This document shows positions 8,222-16,081 of a stretch of DNA of 64,000 nucleotides, in pieces. The stretch spans positions 1-64,000 of the forward strand of contig CAVVWM010000012.1 in the NCBI GenBank assembly GCA_963751955.1, in the 5' to 3' direction. Positions within the stretch are counted from its first letter, which is position 1. Each line of letters opens with the position of its first letter. The notes beneath the pieces were generated by a model. That model searched no databases, was not told where the DNA came from, and worked only from the letters and a program-made list of their open reading frames with translations. Position numbers and translations under genes: made by a program. The stretch comes from JABDIY01 sp963751955 (lineage in GTDB: Bacteria; Actinomycetota; Acidimicrobiia; Acidimicrobiales; SZUA-35).

Positions 8222-9706
8222 ATGACTCTGGTGAACGCTGAGACCGTGCTGGAAACCCAGCGCTCCTACATTCATGGCCGCTACGTGGACTCGACGTCTG
8301 GCGAGACGTTCGAAGATCGGTATCCGGGCACGAACCGCCTGATCTGTGAGATCGAGCAGGCCGGCGAGGCCGAGATCGAGGCCGCAGTTGCCAGTGCGAA
8401 ACAGGGCTTCGCCGAGTGGTCGATGATGAGCGCCACCAATCGGGGTCGCATCCTCATGAAGGCCGTTGCAATCCTGCGGGAACGAAACGACGAACTGGCC
8501 CGTCTCGACACACTCGACACCGGCAAACCCGTGGCCGAGACCACTGTGGAAGACATCGTCACCGGAGCCGACGTGATCGAGTTCTACGCCGGTCTGGCCG
8601 ACAAGCTGCACGGCGAAACGATCGACTTCCCTGGCCACGGCTTCGCCCGCATGCGACGAGAACCGTTGGGAGTGTGCGTGGGAATCGGCGCATGGAATTA
8701 CCCCATGCAAATCGCCATGTGGAAGAGCGCCCTGGCACTTTCATGCGGCAATGCCATGATCTTCAAGCCAGCCGAGGTCACTCCCCTGTCGGCGCTGAAA
8801 CTGGCCGAGATCTACAGCGAAGCGGGCGTACCCGATGGCGTGTTCAACGTTCTCCAAGGCGACGCCCGCGTTGGCCAGGCACTGGTAGCGCATCCCGGGG
8901 TGGCCAAGGTGTCGATCACCGGCGAGGCATCCACCGGCAAGATCGTGATGTCCGATGCGGCAAAGACGCTCAAGAAGGTCACGCTGGAGCTGGGCGGCAA
9001 GTCTCCCATCATCATCTTCGACGACGCTGACCTCGAGAGCGCCCGAAACGCCGCACTCACCAACAACTTCTACAGCACCGGTCAGGTGTGCTCCAACGGG
9101 ACCCGCGTGTTCGTACAACGAGGCGTTTACGAGGAGTTCCTCGACGGAATTGCCGAACGGGTGAACGCCATTCCCGTCGGCGACCCCTTCGATACCAACA
9201 CTCTGATCGGGCCGCTGGTCAGCGCCGAGCACCACGACAAGGTGATGCGCTACATGAAGCTGGCGCTCGACTCCGGAGCCCGACACATCTGCGGCGGCGA
9301 AGTCCCAGACGACCCGGCGCTCGCTGGCGGCAACTACGTCACGCCGGCAGTGTTCGCCGACGCCACCGACGAAATGGTCTTCGTGACCGATGAGGTGTTC
9401 GGCCCACTGATGGCGATCCTGCCCTTCGACACCGAAGAGGAAGTGCTCGAACGAGCCAACGCCACCGACTACGGACTCTCCGGGGCGGTTTTCACAACAG
9501 ATTTCGCTCGGGCCAACCGGGTGGCCAACGCCATCGAAGCCGGCTCGGTGTGGATCAACGACTACAACTATCTGCCGGCATCGGTTCCCTTCGGCGGCTA
9601 CAAACACAGCGGCGTCGGACGAGAGAACGGTGCCAACGCTATCGAGCACTACACCCAGGTGAAGATGATCTACTCCACGCTGGTCCCAATTGAGCGGTAC
9701 ATGTAG
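8222..9706 (+). CDS. betB: Betaine-aldehyde dehydrogenase
   Basis: A 494-residue aldehyde dehydrogenase. The catalytic Glu lies in LELGGKSP and the catalytic Cys in STGQVCSNGTRVFV, a near-exact match to the BetB signature. IGAWNYPMQIAMWK forms the oxyanion and cofactor-binding region. BetB oxidises betaine aldehyde to glycine betaine with NAD(P)+. The frame is open from 8081, but the upstream part is the betA-betB spacer; the ATG at 8222 yields the normal BetB length. Pairing with divergent betA strongly supports the assignment. It is followed by a cupin gene ten bases downstream. Confidence 0.9.
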   Translation: MTLVNAETVLETQRSYIHGRYVDSTSGETFEDRYPGTNRLICEIEQAGEAEIEAAVASAKQGFAEWSMMSATNRGRILMKAVAILRERNDELARLDTLDTGKPVAETTVEDIVTGADVIEFYAGLADKLHGETIDFPGHGFARMRREPLGVCVGIGAWNYPMQIAMWKSALALSCGNAMIFKPAEVTPLSALKLAEIYSEAGVPDGVFNVLQGDARVGQALVAHPGVAKVSITGEASTGKIVMSDAAKTLKKVTLELGGKSPIIIFDDADLESARNAALTNNFYSTGQVCSNGTRVFVQRGVYEEFLDGIAERVNAIPVGDPFDTNTLIGPLVSAEHHDKVMRYMKLALDSGARHICGGEVPDDPALAGGNYVTPAVFADATDEMVFVTDEVFGPLMAILPFDTEEEVLERANATDYGLSGAVFTTDFARANRVANAIEAGSVWINDYNYLPASVPFGGYKHSGVGRENGANAIEHYTQVKMIYSTLVPIERYM

Positions 9707-9715
9707 CGTGAGCCG

Positions 9716-10048
9716 ATGAGCGAATCGACCGCACCCGAAGGTTGGAGCTTCTCGGACTCGGGGTCGATGCCCTGGCAGCAGCGAGGTGAGGGCGTCGCAA
9801 TGAAGGTGCTAGGCGTTGCCGACGGCACCATGATCGCCAGCTTTCAGTTCCAGCCGGGGTACGTCGGCGGTGTTCATGAGCATGAACAGGCTGAGTTCAC
9901 ATACATCCTCGAGGGGTCTCTCAATTCTCAAGGTGTCATGATGTACCCGGGTCACGCCTACGCCGTAGAGCCAGGCACGACCCACGATCAGTTCTCCACT
10001 GAAACCGGTTGCACTTTGGTCTCGGTGTTCAAGGTTCCCCGAACCTAG
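9716..10048 (+). CDS. Cupin domain protein
   Basis: A 110-residue single-cupin protein. The first cupin motif is GYVGGVHEHEQAEFTYILEG, with two His and a Glu as likely metal ligands. The second is PGHAYAVEPGTTHDQFSTE, with the last His ligand. Small cupins of this type can be sugar isomerases, dioxygenase-like enzymes or sensors, and the sequence does not decide. It starts ten bases after betB on the same strand, so it is probably co-expressed with choline oxidation. Confidence 0.8.
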   Translation: MSESTAPEGWSFSDSGSMPWQQRGEGVAMKVLGVADGTMIASFQFQPGYVGGVHEHEQAEFTYILEGSLNSQGVMMYPGHAYAVEPGTTHDQFSTETGCTLVSVFKVPRT

Positions 10049-10091
10049 AAGTCACCGCCCAAGGCGTTCTGTGGTTGGGTCGATCCCAGCC

Positions 10092-10130
10092 AGAGATCTC
10101 GCAACTTTCTGGAGACTTCTCGAGATTTCT
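10092..10130 (+). other. Imperfect inverted repeat before HNH gene
   Basis: AGAGATCTCG and CGAGATTTCT form arms with nine of ten positions pairing, separated by 19 bases, in the 140-base gap between the cupin and HNH genes. It could be a weak terminator-like stem or a protein site; there is no T-run after it. Confidence 0.25.
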
Positions 10131-10188
10131 TCCGGCCACGCACGGATTCGGGGCGATCTCTGTCACAGGGCAGGTTCATACTCAAATC

Positions 10189-11586
10189 ATGGTTTCGGCA
10201 GTGGAAATCGGTGTCCCGGTCGGTGAGGGTCTGCTCGGTGCTGAGCGGGCGGTGATAGCAATCGGCGGGGCACGGCTGGCACGGCTCGGAGCCGGCAAAG
10301 ACCCCGGGTCGATGTCGAGAGAACAACTCGCCGACACCGTTGCTTCGTTGTGTGAGCTGAGCGAACAGATCGCTTTGATGGCGGGCCGCTACATGGATCT
10401 CGGCGAACAAACTGCAGCGTCGCTCACCAAGGGCCAGAAATCAATGGTCGCACTCGTTTCTGCCAGCACTCATATCAGCCGGTCCCGTGCCGCCCAGTTG
10501 TTGCGGGCGGGGAGGGTGAAACATCGGTTCCCCCACTTCCATCAGGCCATGTTGGAGGGACGGATTACCAGCGGGCATACCGATCTGATCGTTGAACTCG
10601 CCAGACGGGTCAACACCCGGCAGTTGTCTGATTCGGAGAAGGCGTTGGCTGCTTTGGCGGTGTTGTGCACCCCGGAAGAGTTCCGGGACAAACTCCGGGA
10701 GTGGGAAGCAGCCGCAGACCCCACCGAACACTTGGATGAGTTCCTGCGGGCTCAGGCATCGCGCAACTTCTCTTGGGCCAAAGACCTATTCGGAAGCTTC
10801 CATATCGCCGGCACGCTCGAACCGCTCGCTGGGGAACAAGTCGTCGAAGCCATCGAACAACGCTGCAAAGAACTCAAAGCCGCCGACGACCAGCTGCGGG
10901 GCGTGGCTGCAAACCACGATGCACTCATCGATCTGATCCTTGGTGAGAGCGGCCGCGGGGTTCATGTCGAGGTCATCTACCCCGAGACCGGCAACAACCC
11001 CACCCTGACTAGAACCCACACCCAGCTCCGGGCGCCTGCACCTGACTGCGAGGTACCGGAAGCGACCGAGTTCGATCTGTTGATTGTGGAAACTGAGCGG
11101 AACCTTGTCGAACGGGTCGAAGCCGAAATCGACTCTTTCTGCTACATCACAGGACTCCGAACCAGCACCAACATCACGGCGCCTGCGGTCCCGGTCTATC
11201 GAGACACCGGCTTCGGGTCGATCCGCTATCCCCGCACCGCCGGTGCCACCCTGGTACCGCCCGCAATCGTGGCCCAACATGCCGTACGGGTGCGGCAGCA
11301 CCGACTCGACGCCCATCACAACCTGGCCGACGACCTGCCAGCGGGCCGACCCTTCACCATCACTCAGCGGAGAATGATCCGACTACGAGACAACCACTGC
11401 CAACATCCCGGCTGCCGCACACTCCACAAACGATGCCACTACGACCACATCCAACCATGGTCAGACCGCGGGCCAACCCTCACCGCCAACGGACAACTCC
11501 TGTGCCCCTTCCACCACCGGTGGAAACATCGCGGTGACCCGATGGGATCACGGTTGTTCGATGACTCCCCCGTCCAACTCGAATAG
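10189..11586 (+). CDS. DUF222/HNH endonuclease-like protein
   Basis: A 465-residue protein of the 13E12/REP13E12 type. The N-terminal two thirds is a DUF222 domain with the typical KHRFPHFHQAMLEGRI and LCTPEEF segments. The C-terminus is an HNH nuclease domain: RDNHCQHPGCR with two zinc-type Cys, then HYDHIQPW, NGQLLCPFHHRWKH. Both Cys pairs and the DH motif are intact. These proteins occur in many copies in actinobacterial genomes and have no settled function; a mobile or repetitive origin is often suspected. The ATG at 10189 is preferred to the earlier open frame. A paralogue lies at 29371-30727. Confidence 0.85.
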   Translation: MVSAVEIGVPVGEGLLGAERAVIAIGGARLARLGAGKDPGSMSREQLADTVASLCELSEQIALMAGRYMDLGEQTAASLTKGQKSMVALVSASTHISRSRAAQLLRAGRVKHRFPHFHQAMLEGRITSGHTDLIVELARRVNTRQLSDSEKALAALAVLCTPEEFRDKLREWEAAADPTEHLDEFLRAQASRNFSWAKDLFGSFHIAGTLEPLAGEQVVEAIEQRCKELKAADDQLRGVAANHDALIDLILGESGRGVHVEVIYPETGNNPTLTRTHTQLRAPAPDCEVPEATEFDLLIVETERNLVERVEAEIDSFCYITGLRTSTNITAPAVPVYRDTGFGSIRYPRTAGATLVPPAIVAQHAVRVRQHRLDAHHNLADDLPAGRPFTITQRRMIRLRDNHCQHPGCRTLHKRCHYDHIQPWSDRGPTLTANGQLLCPFHHRWKHRGDPMGSRLFDDSPVQLE

Positions 11587-11686
11587 GGCAGGACCCAGCC
11601 AACCCAAAAGACGCCGACTCATCAAACAACCCCCGCATGCCGGGGCCATAGACGCGCCCGGTGAGTTCAACCCAAACTGCACCGGG

Positions 11687-12769
11687 CTAGATGCCGAACC
11701 GCTCGAATGCGTCGGGAGCGAATGTGAAGCCGTGGCCGGGTCGGTCCGGTACGACCAGCTTGCCGTCGCGCAGCTCGATCGCCTCTTTGAACAGCGGTGC
11801 AAACCAGTCGACGTGCTCCACCGAAATGCAGTTCTCCAGGGAGCCGGCCAAGCACAGGCTGAGCTCGGTGAAGAAGTGCGATGACACCGGGATGTTGTGG
11901 CCCGACGCGATCGCAGAAGCCTTACGGAACTCGCTATAGCCCCCGATCCGCTGAAGGTCGGGCATCAGAACATCGGCCGCTCCGGCGTCGAGCATTGCCT
12001 GAATGCCCAAACGTGTGTATTCGGTCTCGCCCGACGCGATCGGAACGTCAAGAGCGTCACGGACCCGAGCGTGACCGGCGAGATCGTATGCGGCCACCGG
12101 CTCCTCGAACCAGCCGGGCTCGAACTCCTCCAACGCTCGCCCCAGGCGGATGGCGTGTTTGGGAGTGAATTTCTGATTGGCGTCCACCAGCACGTCAACG
12201 TCGCTTCCGACTACCTCACGAACCGCACGGACCCGCTCCACATCGTCGGCGATGCGGTCGCTGCCGAGCCGGACCTTCATCGCAGTGAAACCCTGATCGA
12301 GGAATGACTGCGCCTCAGCCTCGAGCTCGCCGACCGATTGGGACAACCACAGACCCGAACTGGCATACGTGGGCACCTCGGAACGACAGGATCCCCACAG
12401 ATGGTGGAGCGGCATGTCAAGGGTTCGGCCGACAATGTCCCAGCAAGCAACGTCGAGAGCCGACATCGCCGAGATCGTCACACCCTTGTGGCCGGTGGGG
12501 TTGATCTCGGTCCACAACCGGTGCCACAAACCCTCAGTCCCGTGTGCCTCGTGTCCGAGCACGAATCTCGACAGCCCCACAATCATCTCGTCGAAAGCCT
12601 TCAGCCGATCCCCGTTGATCGTGAAAACGTATGACTGGCCCACGACGCCATCGGTCGAACACGCTTCCACCAGCACGCACCCGACCGACTGGATCGAGTG
12701 AATGGCGGTGCCGATCGGCTTGGGCAACGGCACCTCGACCAACGTGGTGGTGACCGACTCAACCTTCAT
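11687..12769 (-). CDS. Mandelate racemase/MLE-family enzyme
   Basis: A 360-residue enolase-superfamily member. The N-terminal capping domain is followed by the barrel, with AMKVRLG (a Lys-x-Arg pair where many members have Lys-x-Lys), metal ligands in VDANQ, FEEPV and ASGETEY, and SSHFF near the end supplying a His-containing loop. Such enzymes abstract the alpha-proton of a carboxylate, acting as acid-sugar dehydratases, racemases or cycloisomerases. The Lys-x-Arg motif does not identify a substrate. It is the last gene of a four-gene minus-strand operon with an aldolase, a beta-hydroxyacid dehydrogenase and an oxygenase, which suggests sugar-acid or related catabolism. Confidence 0.85.
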   Translation of the reverse strand: MKVESVTTTLVEVPLPKPIGTAIHSIQSVGCVLVEACSTDGVVGQSYVFTINGDRLKAFDEMIVGLSRFVLGHEAHGTEGLWHRLWTEINPTGHKGVTISAMSALDVACWDIVGRTLDMPLHHLWGSCRSEVPTYASSGLWLSQSVGELEAEAQSFLDQGFTAMKVRLGSDRIADDVERVRAVREVVGSDVDVLVDANQKFTPKHAIRLGRALEEFEPGWFEEPVAAYDLAGHARVRDALDVPIASGETEYTRLGIQAMLDAGAADVLMPDLQRIGGYSEFRKASAIASGHNIPVSSHFFTELSLCLAGSLENCISVEHVDWFAPLFKEAIELRDGKLVVPDRPGHGFTFAPDAFERFGI

Positions 12770-12832
12770 GGAGCGACCCGGAGCGAGGACGTGATTCGCA
12801 GCATTCGCTGTGCGTGGGCGAGCGGAATCATA

Positions 12833-13615
12833 TTATTGCCGGTAGCTCGGATCCTGTTGGTCCATCAGCCGCAACAGGGCTGGCCATTCGTATTTGCCAA
12901 GCGGGAAATGGTCGTACTGACGCTTGGACAGCTCCCAGATGTCGGTGGGGCCCGGGTCTATGTCAAGCCCGCTGCCGTGGGCTCGCAACAGCGTGCGGCA
13001 GCCCCGAATCAGGTAATGCATCACCATGAACGCTTCGCCGGCAGTCTCCCCCACGGTGAGGAACCCGTGGTTGCGCATTATGAGAGCCCGGTTGCCCTCC
13101 ATGTTCGCCCCAAGCCGTTCCCGTTCTTCCAGAGTGAGCGAAAGACCTTCCCAATCGTGATAGCCGATCTCGCCGTAGAGCATCGACGTGTCCTGCACGA
13201 GATGCTCAAAGCCGTTTTTGAGTGCCGTCACAGCTAGCGCGTCGGGGACGTGGGCGTGGAATACCACCTTCCACTTGGGGAAGTCGTTGTGAATGGCGCT
13301 GTGAATCACGAAGCCTGCGGTATTCACATCGGCCGGACCTTCCAGCACGGTGCCACCGCTATCGATCTTGATCAGATTGGACGCAGTGACCTCGTTGTAG
13401 AGCAGCCCGAACTTGTTCAGGAAGAAGTTGTGGTCCGATCCTGGCACCCGCATGGTGATGTGGTTCCAGATCAGATCGTCGTAGCCGAAGTGGGCAGCCA
13501 GCCGGTACATGGCTGCGAGATCGACCCGTGCCTGCCACTCGTCGCCGGTGAAGCTCGTGGCGTTGGCTGGGGCGAAGTCTGCGGCGGTAACTTCACGCGG
13601 TTCGGTGGCGGTCAT
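12833..13615 (-). CDS. Class II aldolase/adducin family protein
   Basis: A 260-residue class II aldolase/adducin-fold protein. The zinc ligands are visible as HAHVPDA and the later NHGFLTVGE; DLIWNHITMRVPG near residue 45 is the conserved N-terminal segment. Family members include L-fuculose-phosphate and ribulose-phosphate aldolases and epimerases, but many bacterial homologues have unknown substrates. Its start overlaps the stop of the upstream dehydrogenase (ATGA), so the two are translationally coupled. Co-occurrence with an enolase-superfamily enzyme suggests a shared carbohydrate-acid pathway; this is inference. Confidence 0.85.
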   Translation of the reverse strand: MTATEPREVTAADFAPANATSFTGDEWQARVDLAAMYRLAAHFGYDDLIWNHITMRVPGSDHNFFLNKFGLLYNEVTASNLIKIDSGGTVLEGPADVNTAGFVIHSAIHNDFPKWKVVFHAHVPDALAVTALKNGFEHLVQDTSMLYGEIGYHDWEGLSLTLEERERLGANMEGNRALIMRNHGFLTVGETAGEAFMVMHYLIRGCRTLLRAHGSGLDIDPGPTDIWELSKRQYDHFPLGKYEWPALLRLMDQQDPSYRQ

Positions 13616-14502
13616 GAGGACCCTTCCTGTTGGTGGAGGATGAGGTTGTTGGCGTTCTCGATCATTTGCATGGCGATCAGGTGCGGGGCGGCGAATCCGA
13701 ACTGCTCTTCGGCTTGTCCGTACAGCTTGGTGACTTGATCGGTGAACGGCAACTGGGCACCGACACTCCCGGCCAGACTCATGCCCAAGCGGAGGTCTTT
13801 CACGGCGAGGCCGAGGTCGAATGTGTCGTCGTAGCCGCCATTGAGGATCTCGGGGCCGTAGCGGTCGCTCACGTAGCTTCGCCCGGTGCTGTTCTGAATG
13901 ATGTCGAGCATCTTGGCGGGATCAACTCCACCTTTCACGCCGAGCATCAGTGCCTCGGTGAGGCAAACCGAGTTCAGGTAGCAGAGCATCACTTGGGAGA
14001 TCTTGGCGACATAACCCGCTCCATGGGGCCCGAGGTGTTCGATCCTCTCACCGATCACTTCGAGGGCAGGGCGGGCTGCGACGAACGCACCGTCGGACCC
14101 TCCCACCAACACCGTCAACGTGCCGGCCTCGGCCCCTTCCCAGCCGCCACTGACCGGAGCATCGAGAATGTGAACCCCGCCGGCCTCGGCCGCGCTCTCG
14201 ATCTCTCGGGCACAGTCGAGATCGTTGGTGCTCAGCTCTACCCACACGGCATCGGCATCCATTGAAGGAATCAACTCCGCAGCCACCGCTCGGATCTGCA
14301 TCGGACCGGGCAACGATGTCATCACTACCGCGGCACCGCTGGCTGCGGCCGCAACCGAATCGACCTGGAGCGCACCCCGCTCCACCAGCGGCACCATCTT
14401 GGCATCGTCCACGTCGTAGACCGCGACGTCGAATCCGGCGTTCACAAGGTTGACGGCCATGGGGCCACCCATGTTGCCAAGGCCGATGAAACCGATTCGC
14501 AT
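13612..14502 (-). CDS. 3-hydroxyisobutyrate dehydrogenase-family oxidoreductase
   Basis: A 296-residue beta-hydroxyacid dehydrogenase. The start MRIGFIGLGNMGGPMA is the classical N-terminal NAD(P) motif of this family. DAPVSGGWEGAEAGTL is the substrate-binding signature, and the catalytic Lys lies in GAGYVAKISQ. Relatives act on 3-hydroxyisobutyrate, tartronate semialdehyde or 6-phosphogluconate-like acids. The usual Asn a few residues after the Lys lies further along, in CYLNSV. It is the second gene of the operon headed by the 2OG oxygenase. Confidence 0.87.
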   Translation of the reverse strand: MRIGFIGLGNMGGPMAVNLVNAGFDVAVYDVDDAKMVPLVERGALQVDSVAAAASGAAVVMTSLPGPMQIRAVAAELIPSMDADAVWVELSTNDLDCAREIESAAEAGGVHILDAPVSGGWEGAEAGTLTVLVGGSDGAFVAARPALEVIGERIEHLGPHGAGYVAKISQVMLCYLNSVCLTEALMLGVKGGVDPAKMLDIIQNSTGRSYVSDRYGPEILNGGYDDTFDLGLAVKDLRLGMSLAGSVGAQLPFTDQVTKLYGQAEEQFGFAAPHLIAMQMIENANNLILHQQEGSS

Positions 14503-14516
14503 AGACCCAGCAGCCT

Positions 14517-15390
14517 CTAGTCGACCAGGCCATCTACGACGACCTTGGCCCGTTCGATGTGATGGGGTGTGACCCGGCCGTACACCGCTTCGGAGTGGAA
14601 CGGTCGGTTCATGCGGTACGGATCGTGCACGTAACAGGGCAGCCCGATGTAGCGGGTGGTCGGGCCGACTATCGGCGTGACCCGATGCATCGAAAACCGG
14701 CCGGCAAAGAGCTGCAGATCGCCCGGTTGAAGATCGAGGGTCCGCACCCCTTCCCGGCCGCCGTCGAGAATGCTTTGGATTTGTTCGTAGTTGTTGGCGT
14801 CGGGTTGGCGGATGTTGGGGACGTACTCGAAGACGCCACCCTCATCAGCTTTCTGGGCCAGGATGCTGACCGTGAACTCGTTGCCGTCGAAGTGCCATGG
14901 CAGCACATGATCGGTGTCCATCACTCCGTAGGGGTTGCGCCCTAGCGGGTCGGCCCATCGATAGATCGGTCGGTCGACTCCGATGCACTCCCAGATGAAG
15001 TGAAGCATTACATCGCTGTCGTAGAGCTGACGCATCGGTGAGTTGGGCCACAGAAGGTCAGCGCAGATGAAGCCGCTGTGGCGAGTCTGGAAGCGACGGA
15101 CCGGATGGTCTTCGGGTTGCGACTCATCGTCAGCGGAGAAATACGGGTTGTTCGAGTCGGTGACAAAGTTGGTCTGATCGTGCAGTGCGGTGGCTTCGGC
15201 TTGCATGATGGCCACTGTCTCGGGTCGCACGAAGTTTGAAATCCGGAAAACATCCGAACTGTCGCATCTGCTCGCGAGCTTCGGCCACCAGCTCGGCCCG
15301 ATCGGGGTTCGACAACTCGTGAATCGGGAATCTTGCGAGATCGATCATCTCGCTCAGATCGGTTTCGATTGCGGCGAATGCGGTGGGCAT
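14517..15390 (-). CDS. HalD/BesD-like 2OG-Fe(II) oxygenase (frameshifted)
   Basis: A gene split between two minus-strand frames. The N-terminal part starts at the ATG at 15390 (after AAAGGGGG) and reads FPIHELSNPDRAELV to FGC; the rest continues in the frame ending at 14517. Removing one A from the AAAA at 15247-15250 joins them as FGCFRISNFVRPETV, giving about 290 residues, a normal length. The iron site is WHFDGNEF (His-x-Asp) with a distal His in SMHRVTPI and an Arg nearby. The Asp ligand is retained, so hydroxylation is expected rather than the halogenation of true BesD enzymes, which have Gly there. It heads the operon and is divergent from the TetR gene. Confidence 0.72.
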
Positions 15391-15433
15391 GCGGGCCCCC
15401 TTTCCAAGCGTGTAGCCACCAAAGTAAACCGCG

Positions 15434-15451
15434 ACTGGACGTTCGTCCAGT
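15434..15451. promoter_or_regulatory. Palindromic TetR operator O1
   Basis: ACTGGACGTTCGTCCAGT: two perfect 8-base arms around TT, in the centre of the 81-base gap between the divergent oxygenase and TetR starts. Size and symmetry fit a TetR-dimer operator, and its position allows control of both directions. A degenerate second copy precedes the sulfatase gene. Confidence 0.75.
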
Positions 15452-15471
15452 ATTTCGGATACACAGGTTCC

Positions 15472-16041
15472 GTGGCGCTGAGCGAGACACAGGAGCAGAT
15501 TCTCGATGCGGCGATGTACTGCATCGTCCGCGACGGGGTCGAGGGAGCCAGCATGCGCCGAGTTGCGCGAGAGGCCGACGTGTCGCTGGGACTGCTGAGT
15601 TATCACTTCGATGACAAACGCACCCTCATCGTGGCTGCGTTCCAACTGATCACCGACCGACTGTTTGCCGCGTCGCTAGAGACGCTGGAGGGACTGGAAA
15701 ACCCCGAGGATCGAGTGCGGGCCTACATCCGCAATGCCTTCACCGAGGAGTTCCTGACACCCGACTACCTTGCTATGAGGCTGGCCCTCTGGGCGATCTC
15801 TCGAACCGATCCACTGATCGCCGAGGCGGAGGCGAAACATGAACGGCGCTACACCAATCAGCTGGCCTCCCTCGTTCGCGCTGCCCGACCATCGGTCAGT
15901 AGACGAGAAGCCGACAACCGAGCAACCGATGTGATTGTCACGCAGAATGGCCTGTGGCTCAACTGGGCCCGCTACCAGAACAAGGCTGATCTCGAGCGGG
16001 GACTCACTCGCTGCGAAGCCATCGCTTTGGGTGACCCCTAG
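15472..16041 (+). CDS. BetI-like TetR family regulator
   Basis: A 189-residue TetR-family repressor starting at the GTG at 15472. The helix-turn-helix is GASMRRVAREADVSLGLLSYHF at about residues 24-45. The ligand domain resembles BetI: MRLALWAISRTDPLI, an Arg-rich RRYTNQL segment and NGLWLNWA near the end. BetI senses choline, so choline or its sulfate ester is a reasonable ligand guess here. It lies between a perfect palindromic operator and betC, whose start follows a second operator copy. The frame is open further upstream, but that sequence is the divergent spacer and oxygenase gene. Confidence 0.83.
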   Translation: MALSETQEQILDAAMYCIVRDGVEGASMRRVAREADVSLGLLSYHFDDKRTLIVAAFQLITDRLFAASLETLEGLENPEDRVRAYIRNAFTEEFLTPDYLAMRLALWAISRTDPLIAEAEAKHERRYTNQLASLVRAARPSVSRREADNRATDVIVTQNGLWLNWARYQNKADLERGLTRCEAIALGDP

Positions 16042-16062
16042 ACCGCTGCTTCATGTACAGCG

Positions 16063-16080
16063 ATTGAACGATCGTCCAGT
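16063..16080. promoter_or_regulatory. Putative TetR operator O2
   Basis: ATTGAACGATCGTCCAGT: the right arm CGTCCAGT is identical to O1 and the left arm differs at two of eight positions. It ends one base before the sulfatase ATG at 16082, so bound repressor would block a near-leaderless transcript. Confidence 0.62.
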
Positions 16081-16081
16081 G

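Noticed and set aside
14517..15390. BesD-type halogenase
   Set aside because: The iron-binding motif retains Asp (His-Phe-Asp); halogenases of this family have Gly there.
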